A DNA stretch of 36,679 nt, taken from a bacterium. GTDB taxonomy: Bacteria > Bacillota > Clostridia > Christensenellales > SUG1161. The DNA lies in contig JAQXFY010000065.1 in assembly GCA_029006015.1 (NCBI GenBank), positions 1 through 36,679 on the forward strand. Reading direction: 5' to 3'. Below, piece by piece: positions 9,759-18,884 of the stretch (positions are counted from its first letter, which is position 1; the number at the start of each line of letters is the position of its first letter). The notes under the pieces are model-generated. The model was not told the DNA's origin. It was given only the letters and a program-made list of their open reading frames with translations, and searched no databases. Both the position numbers and the translations under genes were made by a program.

Positions 9759-10274
9759 TCACGATTGCGGTGCCAAACGCACCACGATGCGGCACCCTTC
9801 GACGGCCACGATCTGCACCTGGGCATTGGCCGGCAAAAAGTCCCCTTCGGAAACAATATCCAGCCGCACCCCGTCAAATACGCCGACGCCCGCGGGCCGC
9901 AGCACGGTCAGCGTGGTGCCGATTTTGCCTTTAAAGGCCGATAAATCCTCGTTGGAAATAAAGCCGCCCTCCGTGGTGGCAGCCGCCTTTAGGATAAGCG
10001 GCGTTTTGGCCAGCCGCCCGTTGGTGGCCGATTTAACCACTATCAGCAGCACCACCCCCAGCAGCAGGGCCGAGCCGACAAACCACAAAAGCCCTTCCAT
10101 AAAGGTTTGGCTTTTAAGCACAATGCCCGCAAGCAGGCTGATGGTGCCCAGCGTGCCCGGCAGGCCAAAGCCCGGGATAAACATTTCCAGAATAATCAGG
10201 CCAAACCCGATAACCATCAGCACGATGGCCAGCGCTGTCCATTCCGCCCCTACCCATGATAATGCCGCCAGCAT
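9759..10274 (-). CDS. NfeD-family membrane protein (short form)
   Basis: Hydrophobic region with LIILEMFIPGFGLPGTLGTISLLAG, followed by an OB-like domain (GKIGTTLTVLRPAGVGVFDGVRLDIVSEGDFLPANAQVQIVAVEGCRIVV). Directly upstream of floA. Confidence 0.88.
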   Translation of the reverse strand: MLAALSWVGAEWTALAIVLMVIGFGLIILEMFIPGFGLPGTLGTISLLAGIVLKSQTFMEGLLWFVGSALLLGVVLLIVVKSATNGRLAKTPLILKAAATTEGGFISNEDLSAFKGKIGTTLTVLRPAGVGVFDGVRLDIVSEGDFLPANAQVQIVAVEGCRIVVRLAPQS

Positions 10275-10390
10275 GCAATCCCTCCCTGTATTTTTGTTGA
10301 GGCTATTGTATACCGCCTTTTTCCCATGCTCAAGCCCTGGCGTCGGCAAGGTGCCATTCCGGCGCCCAAGTGTCGAATTTTGCGTTCCAT

Positions 10391-10420
10391 TTGCATCGGC
10401 CTTTTGAATTGCCCTATAAT
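10391..10420 (+). promoter_or_regulatory. candidate promoter for the histidine kinase
   Basis: TTGCAT-N18-TATAAT; the -10 is perfect and the -35 is weak. Confidence 0.4.
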
Positions 10421-10553
10421 ATAGAAAGCAGGGAACGCCTGCCGGGGCACAGCATAGCTGCCCCGGGCTCTTATCAAAAACGTTTCAAAAAGCATGGCCC
10501 ATGCCATGGCATCAAGCCTGCCCTTTAATCGCATCGCTGTCAGGAGGCCGGAT

Positions 10554-11420
10554 ATGACGCTTACAAATACATTCAACGCACAAAAGGCTGGCCAGATCTC
10601 CCGCATACTGGGCATCATCATCTGCATCGCCATCCCGGTGGTGCTGGTTATTGCCACCTTTTTTCGGGATGTGCTCCCCATCAGCTCGGTCTGGCTGATG
10701 TGGGGACTCGGCCTGGCGGGATGGGCGCTCAGCCTGGCGCTGCTGCGCAGCAGCCACGATCTGGACCGCGCACGCGATCAGGCGCTTGCCATTTCCCAGG
10801 CGCTGACGCAGGTAGAAAACCTTAATCTGACACTGCGCCAGCAGCGGCACGATTTTTTCAACCATTTGCAGGTGATATACGGCCTGCTGGACCTGGGCGA
10901 TATCGATGATGCCCGCGGCTATCTGGAGCATGTCAGCGCGGATTTAAGGCGCATCTCCCGCGTGATGCGCACCAGCATGCCGGCGGTAAACGCCCTGCTT
11001 CAGGCCAAATCCGATGCCTGCGAGGACCGCGGCGTGGTGTTTGAATGCTCCATCAGCACCTCGCTGGAAGGGCTGCCCATGGAGCAATGGGAGGCCTGCC
11101 GCGTGCTGGCCAACCTGCTGGACAACGCCATGGATGCCGCAGGCCAGCTGGAAAGCGGGGGACGCGTGCACATCATTTTGGATGAGGATGACGCCGGTTT
11201 TTCCTTTATTGTTACCAACAACGGCAGCCCCATTCCCACCGAGCACCTGGGGCGCATCTTTGAGCGCGGCTTTACCACCAAACCCACCGGGCAAGGCCTG
11301 GGGCTTGCCATCATCAAGGATACGCTGGCAGATTGCGGCGGCAGCGTGCATGTTGAAAGCAACCCGCTGGAAACCCGTTTTTTATGCCGCATCCCCAAAA
11401 AGCCAACGCCAAACAGCTAA
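10554..11420 (+). CDS. sensor histidine kinase with Spo0B/AgrC-type dimerisation domain
   Basis: Two N-terminal TM segments, RQQRHDFFNHLQVIYGLLDLG H-box, NLLDNAMDA N-box, GQGLGLAI G-box. SD AGGAGG upstream. Confidence 0.9.
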   Translation: MTLTNTFNAQKAGQISRILGIIICIAIPVVLVIATFFRDVLPISSVWLMWGLGLAGWALSLALLRSSHDLDRARDQALAISQALTQVENLNLTLRQQRHDFFNHLQVIYGLLDLGDIDDARGYLEHVSADLRRISRVMRTSMPAVNALLQAKSDACEDRGVVFECSISTSLEGLPMEQWEACRVLANLLDNAMDAAGQLESGGRVHIILDEDDAGFSFIVTNNGSPIPTEHLGRIFERGFTTKPTGQGLGLAIIKDTLADCGGSVHVESNPLETRFLCRIPKKPTPNS

Positions 11421-11473
11421 CCCCACAGGCGGCATGCTGCCCGCCAAGCTTTATCCAGCCCCACCATGCATCA

Positions 11474-11517
11474 GGGCGCCGGGAATACTCCCGGCGCCCT
11501 GATCGGCATTTATTTTG
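11474..11517 (+). terminator. rho-independent terminator of the histidine kinase gene
   Basis: GGGCGCCGGGA-ATAC-TCCCGGCGCCC followed by TGATCGGCATTTATTTT. Confidence 0.7.
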
Positions 11518-11572
11518 GGCCGCATCCTAAACCGGCTGCCTCCTATCCTGTGCCAGCGGCACCCTGCCCATC

Positions 11573-11611
11573 AAAAACAGGCGGGGGCCGGGCCCAGCCC
11601 GTACCCCCGCC
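11573..11611 (-). terminator. rho-independent terminator of the beta-helix gene
   Basis: Minus strand GGCGGGGG...CCCCCGCC stem with an internal GGGC/GCCC pairing, followed by TGTTTTTG. Confidence 0.7.
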
Positions 11612-11641
11612 AACGGTTTCGTGCCGGTTGTATGCCCGGTT

Positions 11642-13777
11642 TTAAACAACCTCCGCCGGATCGGTAAAAGCACCGATATTGGGCCGGCCGGTTACCTTTC
11701 CGTGGGGCGCCTGCATGGTTTGGGAATCAACCGGGGCGTTTTCCAGCTGCATCAGCGGGCGCGGGAAGGCGTTATCGCGGTTGGTCAAATCGTGCATGGC
11801 CGCCACATGCTTGCTTTCATCCGGCACATCGCTGAGCACACGGGTATGCTCTTCATTCCAATGGCCAAAATCCGGAAGCAGGTTATGCCAATCGGGCCAG
11901 GTAGCCACGGTGTTATCCATTTGCACCCCAGCGCCGGCCAGCGGGCTGCCCGCCTTTACGCGCACATCCTTTGTTCCGGGGGTAACATCCACCAGGCCGG
12001 GATCCTCGCCCACCAGGGTATCCGTCCACTCCTGCGGCACGCCCTTGGCGCCGGGCTGTACCCAGTTATGGCTGCCCTTGACGCACCGTTTGCCGGACGC
12101 CCATTGGACGGTATTGACAATTTTTTGATCCAGGCACTCGGCCACCACTTCGATGGGCATGTTGCCTGCGGCATCGGGATGGCGGTAGAAAACATTGTTA
12201 TAGCATTCCACGCTTTCCACGCCAAACTCCAGCCGGATGCAGGGGAAATTGCCGCGCCCATGCCGGATAAAGGTATTGTTGACAAAGCGGTAGCGCCCAA
12301 ACGTCATGCCGTGGCCATAGGTTGTTTCCGGCATGCTCCACAGGCTGCCCGTGCCATCGCCGCCGCAGCGCACCGCCGCACCGATTTTTTCAATGACGAC
12401 GTTGCCCACCACATCGCTGTCCTCGCGCACGGTATGCTCGCCATAGGTAGGATCGATGGCGCGCAGCTTTTCGGCGGAGGTATAGCCCACGCCCTCCTGG
12501 TAGCCCGGATCGGGCCCGATCAGCTCCATGCTCTGGTGATAGTTGTTTTCAAACCAGTTAAAGTAAATTTCATTGCGGGCGGCACGGGTTTTAAGGCCGT
12601 TGCCGGATACCGAATCATGGATGTAGCAATATTGCACGCGGGCAACCGCCTCGGGATGGCACACCTCGTCCGTGGCCAGGTACAGGTTATGATCGCCCCC
12701 GCCGGCGCCGTTATGATAGCACTCGCAATATTCCACCGTGATGGAGCCGGAGCCAAAATCGGAGCTGATGATGCCCTGGCGATTATCCCGCACCAGGCAG
12801 CGGCGCACCGTCAGGTTATCCCCAACCTGGTGAACCCCAAAGAAAGTGGTTTCAAAATGAAGGTTGCGCGTCTGCAAATCGCCCGCGTTGCGCCCGGTAA
12901 AGACGCTTTCCTTTTTGCCCGCCCGGTGCAGCACGTCCGTCAGGTTGCCGATAATTTCCATATTTTCCAGCACCACATGGTCGGCATGCACCTGGAAAAC
13001 ATAGTTGCCGTGGGTGGATTTGATAACCGGCCGCTTGCCCTGCCGGGCGATACCGCGGATCATGATGGGCTTTTCCCGGCTGGTTTCAAGGCAGGCCGGC
13101 AGGTTGATGTGCCCCGGGTAGGTGCATCCGCCCTCCACCTCCACCACGTCGCCGCCCTTAAGGCAGGCCAGAACATCCTGTATTTTATGGAAGCGATGCC
13201 CGGGCCCAACCCGGAAAACACGCCCGTCCTGCGTGGATACGGGGTTTTGCTCCTCCACATCGCCGCCATCGACGGCACCCAAAATGGCGTGGGATAAATC
13301 CCTGATGTCAAACCCGCCCTTCAGGCTGACCACGCCCAGCACGCCGATATCGGCAAACTCGCAGGTGGGCCGGGATGCCGGCGGCTGGAAAGGGGCATCC
13401 TGCACCAGCGCCACGCCGCCCGCCACCAGGCTGTATGTATTGCCCTGCCGGCTGCCGGACAGGGTAAAGGAAAGCTTTACCTCAAGCGCCTGCCCTTTTT
13501 GAAGGGCCACCCTGGGGCCCCCTTCCACGCTAAAGGCAAACCCATCGGCCATATGCAGCGGCATCAGCATTTCCCTGGCGCCCGTCATCAGGCGCTGCAC
13601 GCTGTTCCAGGCCACCGTGCCGGCCACGCCATCCTGAGCCGGTACAAGGGTAAAGGTGACGGTATGCTCCCCCGCCCCCAGCATTTGTTGCAACGGATAT
13701 GTCATCGGCGCACCTTCCGGCGTTTCGGGCACCCATACCCGGGTTGCCCCCTTGCCGCACACCGCATCATATCGCAT
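11642..13777 (-). CDS. right-handed parallel beta-helix repeat protein (possible polysaccharide-active enzyme)
   Basis: PbH1-like repeats (VLENMEIIGN, LTVRRCLVRDNRQGIISS, ITVEYCECYHNG, VQYCYIHDSVSGNGLKTRAARNEIYFNWFENN, YRFVNNTFIRHG, VECYNNVFYRHP). No obvious signal peptide. Start taken at MRYDAVCGKG. Confidence 0.78.
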   Translation of the reverse strand: MRYDAVCGKGATRVWVPETPEGAPMTYPLQQMLGAGEHTVTFTLVPAQDGVAGTVAWNSVQRLMTGAREMLMPLHMADGFAFSVEGGPRVALQKGQALEVKLSFTLSGSRQGNTYSLVAGGVALVQDAPFQPPASRPTCEFADIGVLGVVSLKGGFDIRDLSHAILGAVDGGDVEEQNPVSTQDGRVFRVGPGHRFHKIQDVLACLKGGDVVEVEGGCTYPGHINLPACLETSREKPIMIRGIARQGKRPVIKSTHGNYVFQVHADHVVLENMEIIGNLTDVLHRAGKKESVFTGRNAGDLQTRNLHFETTFFGVHQVGDNLTVRRCLVRDNRQGIISSDFGSGSITVEYCECYHNGAGGGDHNLYLATDEVCHPEAVARVQYCYIHDSVSGNGLKTRAARNEIYFNWFENNYHQSMELIGPDPGYQEGVGYTSAEKLRAIDPTYGEHTVREDSDVVGNVVIEKIGAAVRCGGDGTGSLWSMPETTYGHGMTFGRYRFVNNTFIRHGRGNFPCIRLEFGVESVECYNNVFYRHPDAAGNMPIEVVAECLDQKIVNTVQWASGKRCVKGSHNWVQPGAKGVPQEWTDTLVGEDPGLVDVTPGTKDVRVKAGSPLAGAGVQMDNTVATWPDWHNLLPDFGHWNEEHTRVLSDVPDESKHVAAMHDLTNRDNAFPRPLMQLENAPVDSQTMQAPHGKVTGRPNIGAFTDPAEVV

Positions 13778-13868
13778 CAATACCCCTCCTTCACGCGCCC
13801 CATCGGGGCTGACTTCAGGCATTATAGCATTTCATCCCGATTGCCACAACATTTTGGGGTTTTATGTC

Positions 13869-13897
13869 TTGACAGGCCGCATAGGATGTGCTTTAAT
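13869..13897 (+). promoter_or_regulatory. sigma-A-type promoter of the cupin-XRE/pot operon
   Basis: TTGACA (13869-13874)-N17-TTTAAT (13892-13897). Confidence 0.75.
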
Positions 13898-13906
13898 AAG
13901 CGAGTT

Positions 13907-13960
13907 GTTTAGGGAAAGTAAACCCCGGGTTTACTTTTTATTTCTAAACGCAGGGTTTAG
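13907..13960. promoter_or_regulatory. tandem inverted-repeat operator candidates
   Basis: GTAAAC-N5-GTTTAC (13918-13934; extended arms AAAGTAAACC/GGTTTACTTT) and CTAAAC-N5-GTTTAG (13944-13960), plus a half-site GTTTAG at 13907-13912. Confidence 0.65.
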
Positions 13961-14018
13961 TTTTTTCAAACCGCGGGCCTGTTTTGGCGGCCTTCGGCTC
14001 TGGAGGGAGGATAAATGC

Positions 14019-14555
14019 ATGCAACTGGGCAATAAACTCAGGCGCCTTCGCCTTCGGCACGGCCTAACACAGCAGGAGCTTGCCACCCGCTGCGATTTAT
14101 CCAAGGGCTTTATCTCGCAGCTGGAAAGCGACCAGACCTCGCCCTCCATCGCCACGCTTGTCGATATTCTGGAGGTACTGGGCACCGATCTGAGGGATTT
14201 TTTCAGCGAACCGGTGGAAGAAAAGCTGGTGTTCGGGCCGGAGGATATCTTTGTCAGCACCGATGAGGCCGGCATTGCCACCGCATGGCTGGTGCCCAAT
14301 TCCCAAAAAAACGATATGGAGCCTATTTTGATCGAGCTGCCGCCCGATGCCGCCACCCCCGTGGATGATCCCCACGCCGGGGAGGAATTTGGTTATGTGC
14401 TGTCGGGCGCCATCCGCTTGCATGTGGGCGAGCGTGTTCAGCGCGCGCGCAAGGGCGAAAGCTTTTATTACCGCGCCACCCAACCCCACAGCATCGAAAA
14501 CGCCGGTAAAACGCCGGCGCGCATCCTGTGGGTCGCCACCCCGCCCAGCTTCTGA
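14019..14555 (+). CDS. XRE-family HTH regulator with C-terminal cupin domain (PuuR-like)
   Basis: MQLGNKLRRLRLRHGLTQQELATRCDLSKGFISQLESDQTSPSIATLVDILEVLG HTH; cupin DDPHAGEEFGYVLSGAIRLHVGERVQRARKGESFYYRATQPHSIEN. SD GGAGGGAGG. Confidence 0.92.
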   Translation: MQLGNKLRRLRLRHGLTQQELATRCDLSKGFISQLESDQTSPSIATLVDILEVLGTDLRDFFSEPVEEKLVFGPEDIFVSTDEAGIATAWLVPNSQKNDMEPILIELPPDAATPVDDPHAGEEFGYVLSGAIRLHVGERVQRARKGESFYYRATQPHSIENAGKTPARILWVATPPSF

Positions 14556-14570
14556 TTTGGAGGAATGACC

Positions 14571-15728
14571 ATGCCCGAAAAGCTGATTGAGCTTCAACAC
14601 ATCACCAAGGTGTTTGATGGCGTAACCGTGCTGGATGATGTTGATTTTTACATCAACCGTAACGAGTTTATCACGCTGCTGGGCCCCTCCGGCTGCGGCA
14701 AAACCACGACGCTTCGCATCCTGGGTGGTTTTGAAAAGCCCGATGAGGGGCGCGTGCTGTTTGAAGGGGTGGATATTACCACCATTCCCCCTTACAAGCG
14801 CCAGCTCAACACAGTTTTTCAGCGGTACGCCCTGTTCCCCCATATGAATGTTTTTGATAACATCGCCTTTGGCCTGCACATCAACAAGCGCCCCAAGGAC
14901 GAGGTTCGCCAGCGCGTCATGGATGCTTTGCGCCTGGTGGACTTAACCGGCTTTGAATACCGCCATGTTGACAGCCTGTCCGGCGGGCAGCAGCAGCGCG
15001 TTGCCATCGCGCGGGCCATCGTCAACCGGCCGCAGGTGCTGCTGCTGGATGAGCCGCTGGCTGCTCTGGACCTCAAGATGCGCAAGGGCATGCAGCGCGA
15101 GCTCAAAGAAATGCAGCAGCAGCTGGGCATCACCTTTGTCTATGTTACCCACGATCAGGAAGAAGCGCTGACCATGTCCGATACCATCGTGGTCATGAAC
15201 GGCGGCGTGCTCCAGCAAATCGGCCCGCCCACCTCCATTTATAACGAGCCTAAGAACCGCTTTGTTGCCCGGTTTATCGGGGAATCCAACATTCTGGACG
15301 GCATCATGCCCAAGGATTGCCTGGTGCGCTTTGGCGGGGCGGAATTTGAATGCGTCGATACCGGCTTTGCCCCCGACGAGGCGGTGGATGTTGTCGTCCG
15401 GCCGGAGGATATCTACATCGTGGATGAGAAAAACGGCCATATCACCGGCGAGGTCATTTCCGTTACCTTTATGGGCATGTTCAACGAAATCATCGTGCGC
15501 GCGGATGACGGCTTTGAGTGGCGCATCCAGGATACCGGCAGCCGGCCGGTTGGCAGCCGCGTAGGGTTGATTGTCCGCCCGGATGACATCCACATCATGC
15601 CCCAGCCCAAGGATTCGACCGAGGCGGTTGAGGTCAATGTTTTTGATGCGGATGCGGCAGAGGAAGCCTTTGCCGAGGAGCTCGAGCCCGACCCGGCCGC
15701 CATGGAGGACAAGGGTTATGACGCGTAA
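14571..15728 (+). CDS. potA: spermidine/putrescine ABC transporter ATP-binding protein
   Basis: Walker [11 protein letters not shown], signature [14 protein letters not shown], Walker [13 protein letters not shown]-terminal TOBE-like region. ATG at 14565 is an alternative start. Confidence 0.93.
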   Translation: MPEKLIELQHITKVFDGVTVLDDVDFYINRNEFITLLGPSGCGKTTTLRILGGFEKPDEGRVLFEGVDITTIPPYKRQLNTVFQRYALFPHMNVFDNIAFGLHINKRPKDEVRQRVMDALRLVDLTGFEYRHVDSLSGGQQQRVAIARAIVNRPQVLLLDEPLAALDLKMRKGMQRELKEMQQQLGITFVYVTHDQEEALTMSDTIVVMNGGVLQQIGPPTSIYNEPKNRFVARFIGESNILDGIMPKDCLVRFGGAEFECVDTGFAPDEAVDVVVRPEDIYIVDEKNGHITGEVISVTFMGMFNEIIVRADDGFEWRIQDTGSRPVGSRVGLIVRPDDIHIMPQPKDSTEAVEVNVFDADAAEEAFAEELEPDPAAMEDKGYDA

Positions 15729-16560
15729 ATCCTTAAGTTACCCTTACCTGGTGTGGATGGCGCTGTTTATCCTGCTGCCGCTGGGCCTTATCATTTACTA
15801 TTCCGTTACCAGCGATAACGGCGGCTTTACCCTGGAGCATTTTTCCCGTTTCCTGGAAAAAGATTATCTGATGGTGCTGGCGCGCAGCCTGTGGCTGGCC
15901 CTGATCTGCACCGTCATCTGCCTGCTGCTGGGCTACCCAGCTGCCTATATTCTGGCTTCCCGCACGCTAAAGCGGGCCAACATGCTGCTGGTGCTGTTTT
16001 TGCTGCCCATGTGGATGAACTTTTTGCTGCGCACCTATGCCTGGGCCTTTTTGCTGGAGCGCGGCGGCATCATTTATACGTTTTTACAGAAAATCGGCAT
16101 TTCTGATCCCCCGCCCATGCTCAATACCCAGGGGGCCATCGTGCTGGGCATGGTTTATAACTTTCTGCCCTTTATGGTGCTGCCCATCTACACCGCGCTG
16201 AGCAAAATGGACCATCACCTGGTGGAAGCCGCTTATGATCTTGGCGCCACCCCGGTGCGCGTTTTCGGCAAGATCACGCTGCCGCTGTCCATGCCGGGGG
16301 TCATTTCCGGCATTACGATGGTCTTTATGCCCTCGGCCTCGACGTTTGTTATTTCCAAGCTGTTGGGCGGCGGCAAACAGATGCTGATCGGCGATTTGAT
16401 CGAAAGCCAGTTTACCATCTACCGCAACTGGCACTTTGGCAGCGCGGTCAGCATTGTGCTGATGCTGTTTATCCTGTTGTCCATGCGGATGGTCAACGGC
16501 GCATCTGAAGCCGACCTGGACCGGGGTAAATCGCGCGAGAAAAGGAGGCGCCGCGCATGA
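15718..16560 (+). CDS. potB: spermidine/putrescine ABC transporter permease
   Basis: Polytopic; [29 protein letters not shown] permease motif. Overlaps potA by 11 nt. Confidence 0.92.
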   Translation: MTRKSLSYPYLVWMALFILLPLGLIIYYSVTSDNGGFTLEHFSRFLEKDYLMVLARSLWLALICTVICLLLGYPAAYILASRTLKRANMLLVLFLLPMWMNFLLRTYAWAFLLERGGIIYTFLQKIGISDPPPMLNTQGAIVLGMVYNFLPFMVLPIYTALSKMDHHLVEAAYDLGATPVRVFGKITLPLSMPGVISGITMVFMPSASTFVISKLLGGGKQMLIGDLIESQFTIYRNWHFGSAVSIVLMLFILLSMRMVNGASEADLDRGKSREKRRRRA

Positions 16561-17348
16561 AACAGGCTTTTCGCTATCCGCTGCGCAAGCTGTATCTGGC
16601 CCTGCTGCTGATTTTCCTGTATGCGCCGCTGATGGTGCTTATCGTATATTCATTCAACAAATCCGGCGATATGGGCGGCTTTACCGGTTTTTCCTTTAAA
16701 TGGTATATCGAGCTTTTTACCAATCCGCGAAACGACGGCGTTTTGCAGGCGCTCTACATTACGCTGGCGGTGGCGGCACTTTCTTCCGTTATATCCACGG
16801 TGTTTGGCACGATAGCGGCGCTTGGCATCTATGCCTACCGGCGCGGCGTGCGCAACGCCATTTTAAACATTACCTACCTGCCCATGCTCAATCCCGATAT
16901 CGTCACCGGCGTATCCCTGATGGTGGTGATGACATTTGCCCGCCTGCCCTTTGGGTTTTTAACGCTGCTTTTATCCCATATCGGCTTTAACGTGCCCTAT
17001 GTGATTTTCTCCGTATTGCCCAAGCTTGGCCAGGTGGATACCCGTACCTATGAAGCCGCGCTCGATCTTGGCGCTACGCCGGGCCGCGCCATCCGCAAGG
17101 TGGTCATCCCCCAAATCATGCCGGGCATTATCACGGGGGGGCTGCTGGCCTTTACGTTGTCGCTGGATGATTTTGTCATCAGCTACTTCTGCTCCGGCGA
17201 GGTGCAGAATTTATCGGTTCTGGTCTATTCCATGGCCAGGAAAGGCGTCACGCCGGAACTTAACGCGCTGTCGACGCTGATGTTTATCGTGGTACTGGGG
17301 TTGCTGCTGCTCATCAACCGCCGCAGCGATTCCGTTATCAGTTTCTAA
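16557..17348 (+). CDS. potC: spermidine/putrescine ABC transporter permease
   Basis: EAALDLGATPGRAIRKVVIPQIMPGIITGGLLAFTLSLDDFVISYF. Overlaps potB by 4 nt. Confidence 0.93.
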   Translation: MKQAFRYPLRKLYLALLLIFLYAPLMVLIVYSFNKSGDMGGFTGFSFKWYIELFTNPRNDGVLQALYITLAVAALSSVISTVFGTIAALGIYAYRRGVRNAILNITYLPMLNPDIVTGVSLMVVMTFARLPFGFLTLLLSHIGFNVPYVIFSVLPKLGQVDTRTYEAALDLGATPGRAIRKVVIPQIMPGIITGGLLAFTLSLDDFVISYFCSGEVQNLSVLVYSMARKGVTPELNALSTLMFIVVLGLLLLINRRSDSVISF

Positions 17349-17367
17349 TTTGAAGGAGGAATGTTGC

Positions 17368-18402
17368 ATGAAGAAGGTTCGGCTGCTTGCGTTGGTGCTG
17401 ATCATCGCGCTGTTGGCCCCCTTCGCCACTGCCTGCGGCCAGTCCGGCCCGGTGCTGCGCGTCTTTAACTGGGAGGATTATATCGATCCCTCCGTCCTCA
17501 AGGATTTTACAAAGGAAACGGGCATCCAAATCAAGTATATCCGTTTCACCACCAATGAGGATATGTATGCCAAGCTCAAAATGGGCACCACGGAAATGGA
17601 CGTCGCCTTCCCTTCCGATTATATGATCGAGCGCATGGCCAACGAAGATATGCTGGCCACCCTCAACCGGGATAACATTCCCAATTTTGCCAATCTTTCC
17701 GAGTTTGTTCTCAACAAAGGCTTTGATCCGGACAATGCCTATTCCATTCCCTACATGTGGGGCACGCTGGGCATCCTGTATGATAAAACCCAGGTGCAAA
17801 AACCCGTGACCAGCTGGGACATTCTGTGGGACAAGGATTATTCCGGCAAGATTTTAATGATCGATTCCGTGCGCGATGCCGTGGGGATCGCCCTCATTAT
17901 GGAAGGCTATTCCCTGAACGATTTTTCCGATGAAGCCATGGAAAAGGCCAAGCAGCGCCTGATAAGCCAAAAGCCCCTGCTGCAGGCCTACTCGCTGGAC
18001 AGCGCCAAGGATATCATGCGCCGCGGCGCCGCCGCGATGGCCGTGGTTTATTCCGGCGATGCGGTAACCGCCATGGGTAAAAACGAAAATCTGGCTTATG
18101 CCGTGCCGGAGGAAGGCAGCAACATTTGGTTTGACAACATGGTTGTGCTCAAAAACAGCAAGATGATCCCGGAGGCGGAGCAGTTTATCAACTTCCTCTG
18201 CCGGGAGGATATTGCCAAGCGCAACGCGGAATACATCGGTTATTTCAGCCCCGTAAAGGGCGTGACCGAAGGCCTGGTGGAGGATGGCACCCTGCCGGAC
18301 ATCCTGCCCGCGGAGGATTCCTACGACACGCTGGAGGCCTTCCTGGACCCCGGCGAGGATATCTCCAAGTTTGATCTGCTCTGGACGGAGCTTACCCGCT
18401 AA
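17368..18402 (+). CDS. potD: spermidine/putrescine-type substrate-binding lipoprotein
   Basis: Lipoprotein signal ...LLAPFATACGQ; LRVFNWEDYIDPSVLKDFTKETGIQIKY; IPYMWGTLGILYD; WDILWDKDYSGKILMIDSVRDAVGIAL. Confidence 0.92.
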   Translation: MKKVRLLALVLIIALLAPFATACGQSGPVLRVFNWEDYIDPSVLKDFTKETGIQIKYIRFTTNEDMYAKLKMGTTEMDVAFPSDYMIERMANEDMLATLNRDNIPNFANLSEFVLNKGFDPDNAYSIPYMWGTLGILYDKTQVQKPVTSWDILWDKDYSGKILMIDSVRDAVGIALIMEGYSLNDFSDEAMEKAKQRLISQKPLLQAYSLDSAKDIMRRGAAAMAVVYSGDAVTAMGKNENLAYAVPEEGSNIWFDNMVVLKNSKMIPEAEQFINFLCREDIAKRNAEYIGYFSPVKGVTEGLVEDGTLPDILPAEDSYDTLEAFLDPGEDISKFDLLWTELTR

Positions 18403-18437
18403 GCGCGGCTCTGCCCCTTTCCGTGGGATAGCAAACG

Positions 18438-18467
18438 CCCCCATGCCCGGTGCATGGGGGTATTTTT
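18438..18467 (+). terminator. rho-independent terminator of the pot operon
   Basis: CCCCCATGC-CCGGT-GCATGGGGG followed by TATTTTT. Confidence 0.85.
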
Positions 18468-18597
18468 ATGTCGGCGGATAAAAGCCCCTGGCATGGGGTC
18501 TACAGGCCCACCCACGCCCCTTGCCTGCCGGTATCGCTGTGCTGCCATTACCATACAGCCCGGCCCCAAATCGCCCGCCCACCCCGATGAATGCCCA

Positions 18598-18723
18598 TCA
18601 TGCTCCGGCACGCCCACGGGAGGGATGCTTGAGAAAAGGATTGGCGCCTTTCAAAACCGATACTTGGCAGTCAATATCCTGCTTTGTTTCGTTGGTGGAG
18701 CATCGTGCGTAACCGCATTCCAT
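18598..18723 (-). pseudogene. truncated serine recombinase (resolvase/invertase N-terminus)
   Basis: Minus-strand 41-aa ORF MECGYARCSTNETKQDIDCQVSVLKGANPFLKHPSRGRAGA*. GYARCSTNETKQDID matches the YxRxSTxxxxQxxD catalytic N-terminus. SD AAAGGAGAG lies upstream; the rest of the gene is missing. Confidence 0.65.
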
Positions 18724-18821
18724 AATCTTCTCTCCTTTTGGTGGCGGGGCTGTTGCCCCGCCTTGTCTGCTTGGGGAGCGGACAGGGGAAATGATTTTCC
18801 ACCACCCTTTCCACTATTGGA

Positions 18822-18857
18822 CGAAAAAAGAGGAGAAGGATTGCTCCTTCTCCTCTT
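18822..18857 (-). terminator. rho-independent terminator of the rubrerythrin gene
   Basis: Minus strand AAGAGGAGAAGGA-GCAA-TCCTTCTCCTCTT followed by TTTTCG; 13-bp perfect stem. Confidence 0.85.
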
Positions 18858-18884
18858 GGAAAAGCCTTGTTTCAGGCGCTTTTC

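Noticed and set aside
11621-13297. 558-aa plus-strand ORF
   Set aside because: Antisense shadow of the beta-helix gene. Its composition (His/Ala/Gly-rich, no coherent domain) fits a GC-rich codon-bias artefact, while the minus strand has clear PbH1 repeats.
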